From Methylosinus sp. H3A (GTDB lineage Bacteria; Pseudomonadota; Alphaproteobacteria; Rhizobiales; Beijerinckiaceae), in NCBI RefSeq assembly GCF_015709455.1, contig NZ_JADNQW010000005.1:1178001-1242000 (forward strand): a stretch of 64,000 bases of DNA. Direction: 5' to 3'. The notes beneath the pieces were generated by a model. That model was not told the origin of the DNA. It did not search any database and saw nothing but the letters and a program-made list of their open reading frames with translations. Of this stretch, positions 28,685 through 37,739 are shown in pieces (the stretch's first letter is position 1; every line of letters starts with the position of its first letter). The position numbers and the translations under genes were made by a program.

Positions 28685-28992
28685 AGGCTTAGGCTCCCCG
28701 ATACTGGAATCATCCTGGTCGCGATTGTTGCGACAAAGCCCGTAGGCACTCAAGCGGAACAGGGAAGCAATTGCGTACGGCTTGAGCAAAATCGGAAATT
28801 TGACGCGTTTTCTGTGGCGGGAGTGGCGAAAATGTCACAATCCGGGTAGGGAAGCGAACATATTTTGTCGAATTGAGACAAAGAACGACGCGCCCTCGCA
28901 CGCCCCCGCGACAGCCGAACAAAAACGAATTGCGAATTACGCTGCTATGGACCGCCGCCGGCGCCTTGCTTTTAGGCGCCGGCCGCGGGGAG
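28685..28992. other. Intergenic region with stem-loop, between porin gene and giant gene
   Basis: 308 bases upstream of the porin and downstream of the giant repeat gene. A 9-bp perfect stem GCCGGCGCC/GGCGCCGGC with a 9-base loop lies at 28957-28983, ten bases beyond the giant gene stop, without a T-run; it could end that transcript. The part from 28685 to 28900 is comparatively A/T-rich and should carry the porin promoter; no consensus boxes are certain. Confidence 0.55.
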
Positions 28993-31900
28993 TCACTCGA
29001 AACGACCGGCCGCGTGGCCGAGCATGGTGTAGACCTTGCCGGCGTCCGAGACGAGATAGCCGCGCGTCAGCGCGCCCTCTCGATCATTGCGGCTGGTCTC
29101 GGCGACGAGCCGCTCGAACTCCTGGACATAATGATCGACGGTGGCGTGGAAATCCGCATCGACGCGATAGCGGCGGCGAATCTCCTCATAGGTCTGCTGG
29201 CCTTGGGCCGTATAGAGCCGTCGGTTGAATAGATTTTTCTCGCCCCGCTGGAAGCGGTCCCAGAACTCGCCCACCGCGCCATGGTCGACCATGCGGGCGA
29301 TATCGAGCGTGAGATTGTCCAGCGCGCCGGCCGCCTTGGCTCGGCCGGCCGCCGTGTTGGCGCGGGGCGCCGGGGCGGCGGGGGCTTCGTCTCGAGAGGC
29401 GCGCGCCAGCAGATCGGTGAGCCAGCCATCCTCGGCGGCGGAGGCCGTCTGCCGCGCCGGAGGAGGCGTCGGGGCCGGAGGCGGCGGCGGCTGCATCGCT
29501 CGCACGACGCGTTGCGGCTCTTCCCGCGGGGCGCGACTCGTCCAGCTCGGCTCGGGCGCGCGGGGCGCGGGAGGGGCCGGCGGCGGAGGCGGCGGCGCGG
29601 GCGCGGCGGCCGCCGGCTGCGGGGCCTCGAAGCCGCGGCGAGCGGAGGCCGCAGGGGCCGGGGCCGGCTCGGCAATGTCATAGGCGCGGCCCGAGCGCGC
29701 GACAATGTCGGTGAGCTCGTTGAGCGCCTTCACCTGCTCGCCGACCACGCGGCGCAGCGCGGCGGCCTGCTCGGCCGTCTCGCGCGGCAATTCGGTGGCG
29801 CCGCGACGCACTTCGGCGCGAGTCTGCTCGAGCTCGCTCTGAATCTGCATCGACATGCCGCGGATCTCGGTCGCGGCGGCGGCGAATTTCTCCGTCGCCC
29901 GGCCGAAAATATCCGCCAGCTCGTCATTGGCCTGCTCATAGGCCGAACGCAACGCCGCGGCGGTCTCCTCGCGCTCCCGCGACGCGGCCTCGCGCACGGC
30001 GCCGAAACGCTCGTCGACGAGCTCGGCCGTTTCGCTGGTGGCCTGGGCGATGAAGCCGCCGACGTCGCGAGCCCGCTGCTCGACGCGGCGGAAATTCTCC
30101 TCGACGAGGCCGGAGAAGGCGGCGACCGTCTCCTCGAAGTCCTTGCGCTTGTCCTCGACCAGCAGCACCAGGCTCTCCAGCGAGCGACGGCGCGCGTCGA
30201 GCGCGGCGTCGAGCTCGGACTGGCTCTGCGTCAGCCGCTCGGCGCTCTGCGTCAAGCTCTGCTGATGGGTCTCCATCGCGCCGACGATCGAGCCGGCGTC
30301 GCGCATCACGCCGCCCGACACTTCGCCGATCTGCGCGATATGTTGTCCGACCGTCTCGATCGCGCCCTGGAACTCACGCAGCTTGCCGCCCAGCTCCTTG
30401 TCGAGATTGGCGAGATTCCCTCCGGCCGTCGAAATAATGGTCTGCAGCGAGGAATTGGTCGCGCCGAGCCGGTCGAGCACCTCGGGCAGCTCCGAGCGCA
30501 GCTTCTCATTGACGTCGAGCAACGCCCGCACCGAGCCCTCGGCGCCCTCGGTGAGCGCCTTTTTGAGCTCCTCGGCCGATTGGTCGATCGCCGCGGCCAG
30601 CTCGACGCGCTTCTCGCCGAGATGCTGCACGATCGTCGAGCCGCGGCTCTCGATCGCATGGGCCACCAGCTCGCCGACATTGGCGAGCTCGCGCGTCACC
30701 TCGCCGCCGCGGTCGCCGAGCGTGGTCTGGATCTGGTTGAGGCGCTGCTCGAGCGTCGAGCTGATCTCGCCGACGCGCTCGGTGAGCGCCTGGCCGAGAT
30801 CGCCGGTGCGCGCGTGCAGAGTGGTGTCGAGATCGCGCCGCGCCGAGGCGAGCGTGGCGTTGATCTCCTCTATGCGGGCGTTGATCGTCTCGACGACGAC
30901 GCGGCTGCGCTCGCCGATCTCGCCGGAGACCGCATCGAGGCGACCGACGACATTGTTCTCGAACACGCCGATGCGCCCGTCCAGCGTGCCGGCGATCTCT
31001 TCCGCGCGGCCGCCGAGCGTGGCGTTGATCTCCTCCGCCTTGGAGGAGAGCGTCTCGGTGAGCTGGGTCGAGCGGGCGAGCAGCACCGCATCGATGTCCT
31101 TGACCTTCTCGTCCAGCGAGCGAATGACCTCGCGGCCGCCCTCGCCCATCGCGCGCGCGACCTCGACCGCATGGCGGGCGAGCGTGTCCTGAAAGGCCTT
31201 GCCCGCCGATTCGAGGCCCGAGTCGACGCGGCCGACGAGCGCGTCTATGCGATCCGCCGCCTGGCGCGTGCGCGCGTTGGAAACGGTCTCGAAGCTCTCG
31301 ATCTTCGACGACATGACCGCGGCGATCTCCTCGGCGCGCGCGCCGAGCAATTCGACCAGCGCCGTGCCGTCGCCGGAAATCGTCTTGTCTATGGCTGCGA
31401 GCCGCTCGCCGACGTCCTCCGACAGCCGCTGCGACTGATCGCCGATGCGCGCCGCGATCTCGTCGGCGCGCTCCGCCAGACGATCGGCCAGCGCGCCGCC
31501 CTCCTGAACGATGGCGGCGTCGACCGCCGCCAGACGTTCCGACAAAGTCGTCGCGAGCTGCTGCGCATGTTCGCCGATCTGCGCGGCGATCTGGCCGCCC
31601 TGATGGCGCAAACGCTCGTCGAAGGCTGCGAGCTGATCCTCGACGCCGCGCGTGACGCCGTCGCCGCTCGCCGCCAGAGCCGCGACCAGCGCGCCGCCGC
31701 GGTCGACGATGGTCGTATCCACCGCCGAAAGTCCCTCGGCGAGCGCCGCCGCCAATTGCTGCGAGCGTTCGCCGATCTGCGCGGCCAGCTCGCCACCGTG
31801 ATAGCGCAGCCTTTCGTCGAAGGCCGCGAGCTGATCCTCGACGCCGCGCGCGACGCCGTCGCCGCTCGCCGCCAGCGCCGCGACCAGCGCGCCGCCCTGA

Positions 31901-34900
31901 TCGATGATCGTCGTGTCCACCGCCGCAAGCCGCTCGGTGAGCGCCGCGGCGAGCTGCTCGGAATGCTCGCCGAGCTGCTCGGCGAGCAGATTGCCGCGAT
32001 TGCGCAGCGCCTCGTCGAAAGCTGCGAGCTGCTCGCCGACGTCGCGGCTGAAGCCCTCGCCATTGGCGACGAGCGCCGCCACCAGCGCGGCGCCTTCGTT
32101 CACGATGGTCGAGTCGACCGCCGCCATGCGGTCGGAGAGCTCCGCCGCCAGCTGCTGCGAATGCTCGCCGATCTGCGCCGTGAGCTCGCCGCCGCGATTG
32201 CGCAGCGCCTCGTCGAAAACCGCGAGCTGCTCGCCGATATCGCGGGTGAAGCCGTCGCCATTGGCGGCGATCGCCGCCACCAGCGCAGCGCCTTCGTTGA
32301 CGATGGCCGAGTCGACCGCCGCCAGACGCTCGGAGAGCTCCGCCGCCAGCTGCTGGGAATGTTCGGCGATCTGCGCCGCGAGCTGGCCGCTGTGGTCGCG
32401 CAAGGTCTCGTCGAAAGCGACGAGTTGTTCGGCCACCTCGCGCGTCAGCCCCTCGCCGCTCGCCGCCAGCGCATTGGCCAGCGCGCCGCCCTGATCGATC
32501 GCCATCGCCTCGAAGGCGGCGATGCGGCCGGCGAGCGCCTCTTCTATGCGCTCGCCCTGGGTGGCGATGGCGAGAGCCGCCTCGCTCGCCGTGGTGGCGA
32601 AACGCTCCTGCAAGGAGGCCGATTGCTCGGCGAATGTCGCCGCGACTTCGGCGACGCCCTGGGTGAGGCCGGCGCGCAGCTCGGCGCCGCCGACGGCGAA
32701 AGCCGTCTCGGCGCGGCTCTGCGTCTCCACCAGCGTGCGCGACACCTGCGCCGTGGCTTCCTCCAGCGCGTCCAGCCGATTGACCAGCACGCCGTCGACC
32801 CATTCGGCCTGCTCGGTGACGCGGGCGACGACGTCGCCGCTCTGCCGCGCGACCTGATCCTCGAAAGCGGTGAGCCGCTCGGACAGCACCGAGGCGATGC
32901 GGTCCGACTGCTCGGTGACCCGCGTCGCGACCTCGTCGCCATGGCGCACGACGGTCTCCTCGAAGGCCGCGAGACCCTGGGAGAGATAGGCGCCGATCTC
33001 GTCGCCGCGCTCGACGAGCCGCAGCACGGTGTCGTCGCTGCGGCCGGCGATGCGCTCCTCGAAAGAGGCGAGCCCTTCGGCGATCGCCGCGCCGACCCGC
33101 TCGCCCTGCTCGAGGAACCGCGACGCGGTCTCCTCGCTCTGCTGGACGACCTGCTCGCGGAAAGCCGCGAGCCCGCCGGCGACGGCCGCCGTCGCGCGCT
33201 CGCTCTGCTCCTCGAGGCTCGACAGAGTCGCCTCGTGCTGCTGCGCGAGACGGTCCTCGAAAGCGGCGATTCCGTCCGCCACGGCGAGGCCCAGCGCTTC
33301 GCCATGGGCGGAGAGCCGCGCCGCGGCCTCCTCGCTCTGGCCGAGCACGCGGGTCTCGAATTTCGCGAGTCCTTCGGTGACGACGCCGCCGATCGTGTCG
33401 CCATGAGCGACGAGGCGCTGCGCCACATCCTCGCCATGTCCGACGATGCGCGCCTCGAAGGCGGCGAGGCCCTCGGCCACGGCGACGCCGATCGAGTCGC
33501 CATGTGCGATGAGACGTTCCGCCGCCTGCTCGCCCTGGCCGACGACACGCTCCTCGAAAGCCGCGAGGCTCTCGGACACGACCGAGCCGATCGCATCCGC
33601 ATGGGCGACGAGACGCTCGGTCACTTCCGAGCTGTGGCCGGTCACCCGCTCCTCGAAGGCCGCGAGGCCTTCGGTCACCGCAGAGCCGATCGCGTCGCCA
33701 TGGGCGACGAGACGATCGGCGACCACCTCGCTGTGGCCGAGCACGCGCGCCTCGAAAGCCGCGACGCCCTCGGAAACCGACAGGCCGATGCGCGCGCCTT
33801 CCTCGATGAGGCGCTCGGCCGCCGCGACGCCCTGTCCGGCGACGCGCTCCTCGAAAGAGGCGAAACCTTCGGCGACCGCCGTCCCGATGGCGTCCGCATG
33901 GGCCGCGAGCCGCGCCGCGACATCCTCGCTCTGGCCGGCGACCCGCTCCTCGAAGGCCGCCAGACCCTCGGTGACGGCGGCACCGATCGTGTCGCCATGC
34001 GACGCCAGACGAGTGGCGACATCCTCGCTATGGCCGATGACGCGATCCTCGAAGGCCGAAAGCCCCTCGGCGACGGCCGAGCCGATCGCGTCGCCATGCG
34101 CCGAGAGACGCGCAGCCACCTCTTCGCTGTGGCCGAGGACGCGATCCTCGAAGGCCGAAAGAACCGCAACCACCGCAGCGCCGATCGTTTCGCCCTGCGT
34201 CGAAAGTCGCGTCGCCACATCTTCGCTGCGGCCCACGACGCGCTCCTCGAAAGCCGCGAGGCCCGCGGCCACCGCCGCGCCAATCTCCTCGCCCTGCGTC
34301 GAGAGACGTGTCGCCACCTCTTCGCTGTGGCCGAGGACGCGATCCTCGAAGGCCGCCAGACCTTCCGCGACCGCCGAGCCGATGGCGTCGCCATGCAGAA
34401 CCAGACGCGCCGCCACTTCTTCGCTGTTGCCGGTGACCCGCTCCTCGAAGGCCGCGATGCCGGCGGCCACCGCCGCGCCGATCTCCTCGCCCTGTGTCGA
34501 GAGACGCGTCGCCACATCTTCGCTGCGGCCCGCGACCCGCTCCTCGAAAGCCGCGAGACCCGCGGCCACCGCCGCGCCGATCTCCTCGCCCTGCGTCGAG
34601 AGACGCATCGCCACATCTTCGCTGTGGCCGGTCACACGCTCCTCGAAGGCCGCGAGACCCGCGGCCACCGCCGCGCCGATCTCCTCGCCCTGCGTCAGGA
34701 GACGCATCGCCACATCTTCGCTGTGGCCGGTGACGCGCTCCTCGAAAGCCGCGAGACCTTCCGAAACCGTCTGGCCGAGACGCGCGCCTTCTTCCGCGAG
34801 CAGCGCCGTCGCCTCGGCGCCGCGCAGCGCGACGCTCTGCTCGAATTCCGCGACGCCTTGCGTCAGCGCCACGCTGATCCGCTCGCCCTGCTCCGCGAAA

Positions 34901-36639
34901 CGCGTCGCGATCTCGCCGCCGTGAACGACCACATTCTCCTCGAAGGAGACCAGCCGGTCGGCGAGCGTCTCGGTGACGCGGTCGCCATGCGACGCAATGG
35001 CCGCGATCGCCTCTCCGGCGACGGCGGCGAAACGCTCCTGCAAGGCGTCGGCCTGCTCGGTGAAGGCGCCGGCGCTTTCGGCGAGAGTCTGCGCGAAACG
35101 GTCGTGCAGCCCCGCCCCATGCGCCTCGAATTCGCTGCGGGCGCGCTCGCGCGTTTCCTCGAGCAGATCGGCGATGCGGTCGCCGGCCGTCTTGAAGGCA
35201 GATTCCGTCGCCGCCACTTTGTCCGCGAGCTGGGCGGCGAGAGTTTCCGAGGCGACGAGCAGCGAATGCTCGATCGCGCCGCCATGCGTCTCGATCGCCT
35301 CGTCGACGCGCCCGCTCGTCTGCGCGAGACGATCGACAAAACTGTCGCCGCGGTCGCCGACCGCCTGGACGAGATGCCCGCCGATGGAGTCGAGCCGCTC
35401 GACGACCGAGACGCCGCGCGTCTCGAAATCGGCCGCGAGCGCTTCGCCGCGATCGTGAAGCCGGCGATCCGCCTCGGCGATGCCGTCGGTGAAGCGGCGC
35501 GTGACCTCCTCGGAGGCCAAAGTCAGGCTGGCCGCGATCGTCTCCCCGGCGACGGAGAGACGCTGCACCATGTCTTCCCCGCGCGTCGAGAGCGTGGAGT
35601 TGAAACCATCGCCGACGCGCTCCAGCGCCATGCGGATTTCCTCGCCCTTGGAGCCGAGCGCGGCGGTCACGCGGCCGCCGGCCTCGCTCACCGTCTCGGC
35701 GAGATGGGAGGAGCTGGTCTGCAGCTCGGCGGACAGCGACTCGCGCGCGCCGAGCAACGCCGTGCGGGCGTTGTCGGCGTTGACGAGGATCGCCTCGCGC
35801 TCGCGCGTCAGCTCGTCGATGAGCACGCGGATGCGGCGCTCGTTCTCGGAATAGGAGCGCTCGAGATTGGACACCTCGGTCCGCACGATGATCTCGAGCT
35901 CGCTGGCCCGCGCCAGCGCGCGCTCTATGCCGTCGCCCATGGAGGCGGCCTCGCGGCGGATCGCCTGCGAGAGCGTCACCATCTGCTCGGTCGCGATCGT
36001 CTCCGGCTCGATGAGGCGGATCGCCACCTCTGCCATGGAATTGGCGACCTGCTTCATCTCATGGGCGCGGCGCGCCATCACGCCGGTCACGAAGATGAAG
36101 ACGATGGGCGCCAGAAGCGCGAGCAGCGTCAGCACCGGCTTGGGCGCCAGGAAGGAGCCGTTCTCGTGGTCGAGAATCTCGCCCTGGTTGAAATAGACGA
36201 AGAGAGTCCACAGCACCGCCCAGGCGGCGATGGACAAGAAGGTGTAGCCGAGAATGGCGGTGTTGGGACGCACCTGCAGCGCGGCGCGCAGCTCGCCGAT
36301 CGTCTGCCGATCGTCATTGGCCGGCGCGCCGGCCGGGGCGACCGGAGGCTTGGCCGCGCCGCGGCCCGCCGGCGGCGCGGAGCCTTCCGGCGAACGCGCG
36401 CTCTCGCGCGCATCTTGGCGACGCGAGGATGGGAGGCTGAAGTTGAAGCCGGGGGCCGTCTTGGCCTGGCTCTTGCCCTCGGACTTATCCGCGAGCGCGC
36501 CCTTGTCGGCCGACGACGCGGCTTTCTCGCCCGCTTCCGTCACGGCCTCGGCGGCGGGCTCCACGCCCAGATTCAACGCCTCTTCGACCGCCGACAGCGC
36601 AGCGATAGCCGCGTCCTGGGGCTTGCCCGATTTCGCCAT
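28993..36639 (-). CDS. Giant membrane-anchored repeat protein, Growth Pole Ring (GPR)-like
   Basis: A 2548-residue protein. Residues 1-125 are low-complexity and cytoplasmic. Two transmembrane helices stand at about 128-150 and 167-187 with a short loop between. From about 190 to 2300 it is almost continuous amphipathic helix rich in Ala, Glu and Arg. This part includes about 22 tandem 33-residue units (residues roughly 560-1288) and five 66-residue units (about 1400-1733). A Pro/Ala-rich linker lies near 2320-2400, and a folded C-terminal domain (about 2440-2548) has VGEFWDRFQRGEKNLFNRRLYT. This architecture matches the apolipoprotein-like Growth Pole Ring protein of Agrobacterium tumefaciens (about 2115 residues), needed for polar growth; the C-terminus is known to be essential there. 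ATG 36639 has GGAGAGG five bases before it. Orthology is inferred from architecture. Confidence 0.85.
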   Translation of the reverse strand: MAKSGKPQDAAIAALSAVEEALNLGVEPAAEAVTEAGEKAASSADKGALADKSEGKSQAKTAPGFNFSLPSSRRQDARESARSPEGSAPPAGRGAAKPPVAPAGAPANDDRQTIGELRAALQVRPNTAILGYTFLSIAAWAVLWTLFVYFNQGEILDHENGSFLAPKPVLTLLALLAPIVFIFVTGVMARRAHEMKQVANSMAEVAIRLIEPETIATEQMVTLSQAIRREAASMGDGIERALARASELEIIVRTEVSNLERSYSENERRIRVLIDELTREREAILVNADNARTALLGARESLSAELQTSSSHLAETVSEAGGRVTAALGSKGEEIRMALERVGDGFNSTLSTRGEDMVQRLSVAGETIAASLTLASEEVTRRFTDGIAEADRRLHDRGEALAADFETRGVSVVERLDSIGGHLVQAVGDRGDSFVDRLAQTSGRVDEAIETHGGAIEHSLLVASETLAAQLADKVAATESAFKTAGDRIADLLEETRERARSEFEAHGAGLHDRFAQTLAESAGAFTEQADALQERFAAVAGEAIAAIASHGDRVTETLADRLVSFEENVVVHGGEIATRFAEQGERISVALTQGVAEFEQSVALRGAEATALLAEEGARLGQTVSEGLAAFEERVTGHSEDVAMRLLTQGEEIGAAVAAGLAAFEERVTGHSEDVAMRLSTQGEEIGAAVAAGLAAFEERVAGRSEDVATRLSTQGEEIGAAVAAGIAAFEERVTGNSEEVAARLVLHGDAIGSAVAEGLAAFEDRVLGHSEEVATRLSTQGEEIGAAVAAGLAAFEERVVGRSEDVATRLSTQGETIGAAVVAVLSAFEDRVLGHSEEVAARLSAHGDAIGSAVAEGLSAFEDRVIGHSEDVATRLASHGDTIGAAVTEGLAAFEERVAGQSEDVAARLAAHADAIGTAVAEGFASFEERVAGQGVAAAERLIEEGARIGLSVSEGVAAFEARVLGHSEVVADRLVAHGDAIGSAVTEGLAAFEERVTGHSSEVTERLVAHADAIGSVVSESLAAFEERVVGQGEQAAERLIAHGDSIGVAVAEGLAAFEARIVGHGEDVAQRLVAHGDTIGGVVTEGLAKFETRVLGQSEEAAARLSAHGEALGLAVADGIAAFEDRLAQQHEATLSSLEEQSERATAAVAGGLAAFREQVVQQSEETASRFLEQGERVGAAIAEGLASFEERIAGRSDDTVLRLVERGDEIGAYLSQGLAAFEETVVRHGDEVATRVTEQSDRIASVLSERLTAFEDQVARQSGDVVARVTEQAEWVDGVLVNRLDALEEATAQVSRTLVETQSRAETAFAVGGAELRAGLTQGVAEVAATFAEQSASLQERFATTASEAALAIATQGERIEEALAGRIAAFEAMAIDQGGALANALAASGEGLTREVAEQLVAFDETLRDHSGQLAAQIAEHSQQLAAELSERLAAVDSAIVNEGAALVAAIAANGDGFTRDIGEQLAVFDEALRNRGGELTAQIGEHSQQLAAELSDRMAAVDSTIVNEGAALVAALVANGEGFSRDVGEQLAAFDEALRNRGNLLAEQLGEHSEQLAAALTERLAAVDTTIIDQGGALVAALAASGDGVARGVEDQLAAFDERLRYHGGELAAQIGERSQQLAAALAEGLSAVDTTIVDRGGALVAALAASGDGVTRGVEDQLAAFDERLRHQGGQIAAQIGEHAQQLATTLSERLAAVDAAIVQEGGALADRLAERADEIAARIGDQSQRLSEDVGERLAAIDKTISGDGTALVELLGARAEEIAAVMSSKIESFETVSNARTRQAADRIDALVGRVDSGLESAGKAFQDTLARHAVEVARAMGEGGREVIRSLDEKVKDIDAVLLARSTQLTETLSSKAEEINATLGGRAEEIAGTLDGRIGVFENNVVGRLDAVSGEIGERSRVVVETINARIEEINATLASARRDLDTTLHARTGDLGQALTERVGEISSTLEQRLNQIQTTLGDRGGEVTRELANVGELVAHAIESRGSTIVQHLGEKRVELAAAIDQSAEELKKALTEGAEGSVRALLDVNEKLRSELPEVLDRLGATNSSLQTIISTAGGNLANLDKELGGKLREFQGAIETVGQHIAQIGEVSGGVMRDAGSIVGAMETHQQSLTQSAERLTQSQSELDAALDARRRSLESLVLLVEDKRKDFEETVAAFSGLVEENFRRVEQRARDVGGFIAQATSETAELVDERFGAVREAASREREETAAALRSAYEQANDELADIFGRATEKFAAAATEIRGMSMQIQSELEQTRAEVRRGATELPRETAEQAAALRRVVGEQVKALNELTDIVARSGRAYDIAEPAPAPAASARRGFEAPQPAAAAPAPPPPPPAPPAPRAPEPSWTSRAPREEPQRVVRAMQPPPPPAPTPPPARQTASAAEDGWLTDLLARASRDEAPAAPAPRANTAAGRAKAAGALDNLTLDIARMVDHGAVGEFWDRFQRGEKNLFNRRLYTAQGQQTYEEIRRRYRVDADFHATVDHYVQEFERLVAETSRNDREGALTRGYLVSDAGKVYTMLGHAAGRFE
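31440..32435 (-). repeat. Five tandem 198-bp (66-aa) repeats inside the giant gene
   Basis: Each unit starts with a variant of EQLAAFDEALRNRGGEL, continues AAQIGEHSQQLAAELSERL and AAVDSTIVNEGAALVAAL, and ends near ANGDGFTRDIG. The units are exactly 66 residues, i.e. twice the 33-residue period of the neighbouring array. They are more similar to each other than to the 33-residue units, which indicates a later duplication of a double unit. Confidence 0.8.
32775..34960 (-). repeat. About 22 tandem 99-bp (33-aa) repeats inside the giant gene
   Basis: The consensus unit is LAAFEERVxGHSEDVAxRL followed by STQGEEIGAAVAAG, 33 residues = three 11-mers. The units closest to the N-terminal side (about 34200-34760) are almost identical in DNA, while those toward 32775 are more divergent. 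The near-identical copies imply recent expansion or gene conversion, and this array will be prone to length change and to assembly collapse. Confidence 0.85.
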
Positions 36640-37013
36640 CGTCACCTCTCCGAGCGGTCGCGGTTCCGCTTTATGACGCCGCTCACCTTACTTTGCCGTT
36701 CACATCGAGCAGAAAAGATTAACCAAATATTACCGCCGTCGGCGCGCAAATGAAACCGGGCCCCGCGGCCAATCGAAATCGTCGTTAACGCGACTGGGGG
36801 AAGATGCTTCGCGTTCAACCGAGAGCGGAGCAAAACAGGCGATCTGGAGCCTGGCCAGAAATCGCAAGCAATGCTTACATAGAATTGATTCGAATAAGAA
36901 TACGACGCCCGCTGCGGCCCCGCGAGCGCAATCGCCGGAGCGAATCGCGCGGGCCGGGCGCAATCCACAGGAAAAGCGTGGCTTTTCCCGCAGGAGCGGA
37001 TCGGAGACGTAGA
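36640..37013. other. Divergent intergenic region between giant gene and Hpt gene
   Basis: 374 bases, A/T-richer at 36700-36910, which must hold the promoters of both divergent genes. A small perfect hairpin GAAAAGC-GTG-GCTTTTC lies at 36971-36987, just ahead of the CAGGAG of the Hpt gene, and could act on its leader. No RNA gene or coding region is supported. Confidence 0.5.
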
Positions 37014-37391
37014 ATGACGGATGGTGACGACCCCGACACGGCGAAAGCGGCGCCAAAGGCGGGACAGCCGGCGCTCGATTGGGCGTATCTCGCGCGGCAG
37101 ACGATGGGCGACGCCGAGCTCGAGGCCGAGCTGCTGGCGCTGTTTTCGGTCCAGGCCGGGGAATTCGGCGGACGGCTGGCGGCCGCGGGAACCGACAAGG
37201 CGCGCCACGATCTCGCTCACACGCTCAAAGGCGCGGCGCGCGCAATCGGCGCCTTCGCGCTCGGCGACGCGGCGGAAGAATATGAATCCGCGCTCGCGGC
37301 GGCCGAAGGCGCGCCGGATCGGCTTCGCGCGCTCGACGCGCGCCTCGACGAAGCGCAGCAGGCGATCTCCGCCCGGCTGAGCCGTGGCTGA
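37014..37391 (+). CDS. Orphan Hpt-domain phosphotransfer protein
   Basis: A 125-residue single-domain histidine phosphotransfer protein. The signature AHTLKGAARAIGA puts the phosphorylatable residue at His69. The remaining sequence is the four-helix bundle expected, with an unstructured N-terminal 20 residues. ATG 37014 is chosen because it gives the normal Hpt length and GGAG lies upstream (37003-37006); the frame is open further upstream but has no Hpt similarity there. No kinase or response regulator gene is adjacent. The divergent neighbour is the GPR-like giant protein and the convergent neighbour is a 75-residue unknown. Partners therefore cannot be named; ChpT- or hybrid-kinase-linked relays are possibilities. 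Confidence 0.85.
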   Translation: MTDGDDPDTAKAAPKAGQPALDWAYLARQTMGDAELEAELLALFSVQAGEFGGRLAAAGTDKARHDLAHTLKGAARAIGAFALGDAAEEYESALAAAEGAPDRLRALDARLDEAQQAISARLSRG

Positions 37392-37398
37392 GGCCGCG

Positions 37399-37626
37399 TC
37401 AGAGCTGTCCGCCATCGATCGATCGCACGTCGGCCGTCGAGGGCGCCCTTATGCTGGCGTTGAGCTTGCGCAGCATGATGAGGCACTGCTCCTTGACCTG
37501 CTCGTCGCGGACGGAATCGGCGACTTTGGCGAGGTGACAGAAGGCGATGGCGCGCTGAGAGACGATATCTTCATATTCGGAAGGGTCACTCAGATCGACC
37601 GTGTGATCATTCGTCTCGTCGGACAT
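37399..37626 (-). CDS. Small hypothetical protein (75 aa)
   Basis: An acidic N-terminus (MSDETNDHTVDLSDPSEYED) followed by a predicted helix pair (IVSQRAIAFCHLAKVADSV, VKEQCLIMLRKLNASIR). I do not recognise a family. It ends seven bases from the Hpt stop, convergent with it. The codon usage and helix pattern look like a real protein; the start ATG 37626 has only a weak AGG upstream, so the start is less certain. Confidence 0.6.
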   Translation of the reverse strand: MSDETNDHTVDLSDPSEYEDIVSQRAIAFCHLAKVADSVRDEQVKEQCLIMLRKLNASIRAPSTADVRSIDGGQL

Positions 37627-37739
37627 GAATGGCAGGACCTTTTAGGTTCGTCGCGTCAGCGCGGCGGACACTGCCGTCCAATTGTGGTCGCGGATTGGCC
37701 GAGCGCGCAGAACGCCTTGGTCTAGCGGGAGCTTCACCG

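Noticed and set aside
31440..34960. Possible CRISPR array because of regular spacing
   Set aside because: The 99-bp and 198-bp periods are in-frame protein repeats with no unique spacers and no cas genes.
29281..36753. A 2490-residue open frame on the plus strand, antisense to the giant repeat gene
   Set aside because: It results from the strong third-position G/C bias and the 99-bp repeats of the real gene. It has Arg/Asp-rich composition, no domains and no supported start, whereas the minus-strand frame has membrane helices, regular repeats and a good ribosome binding site.
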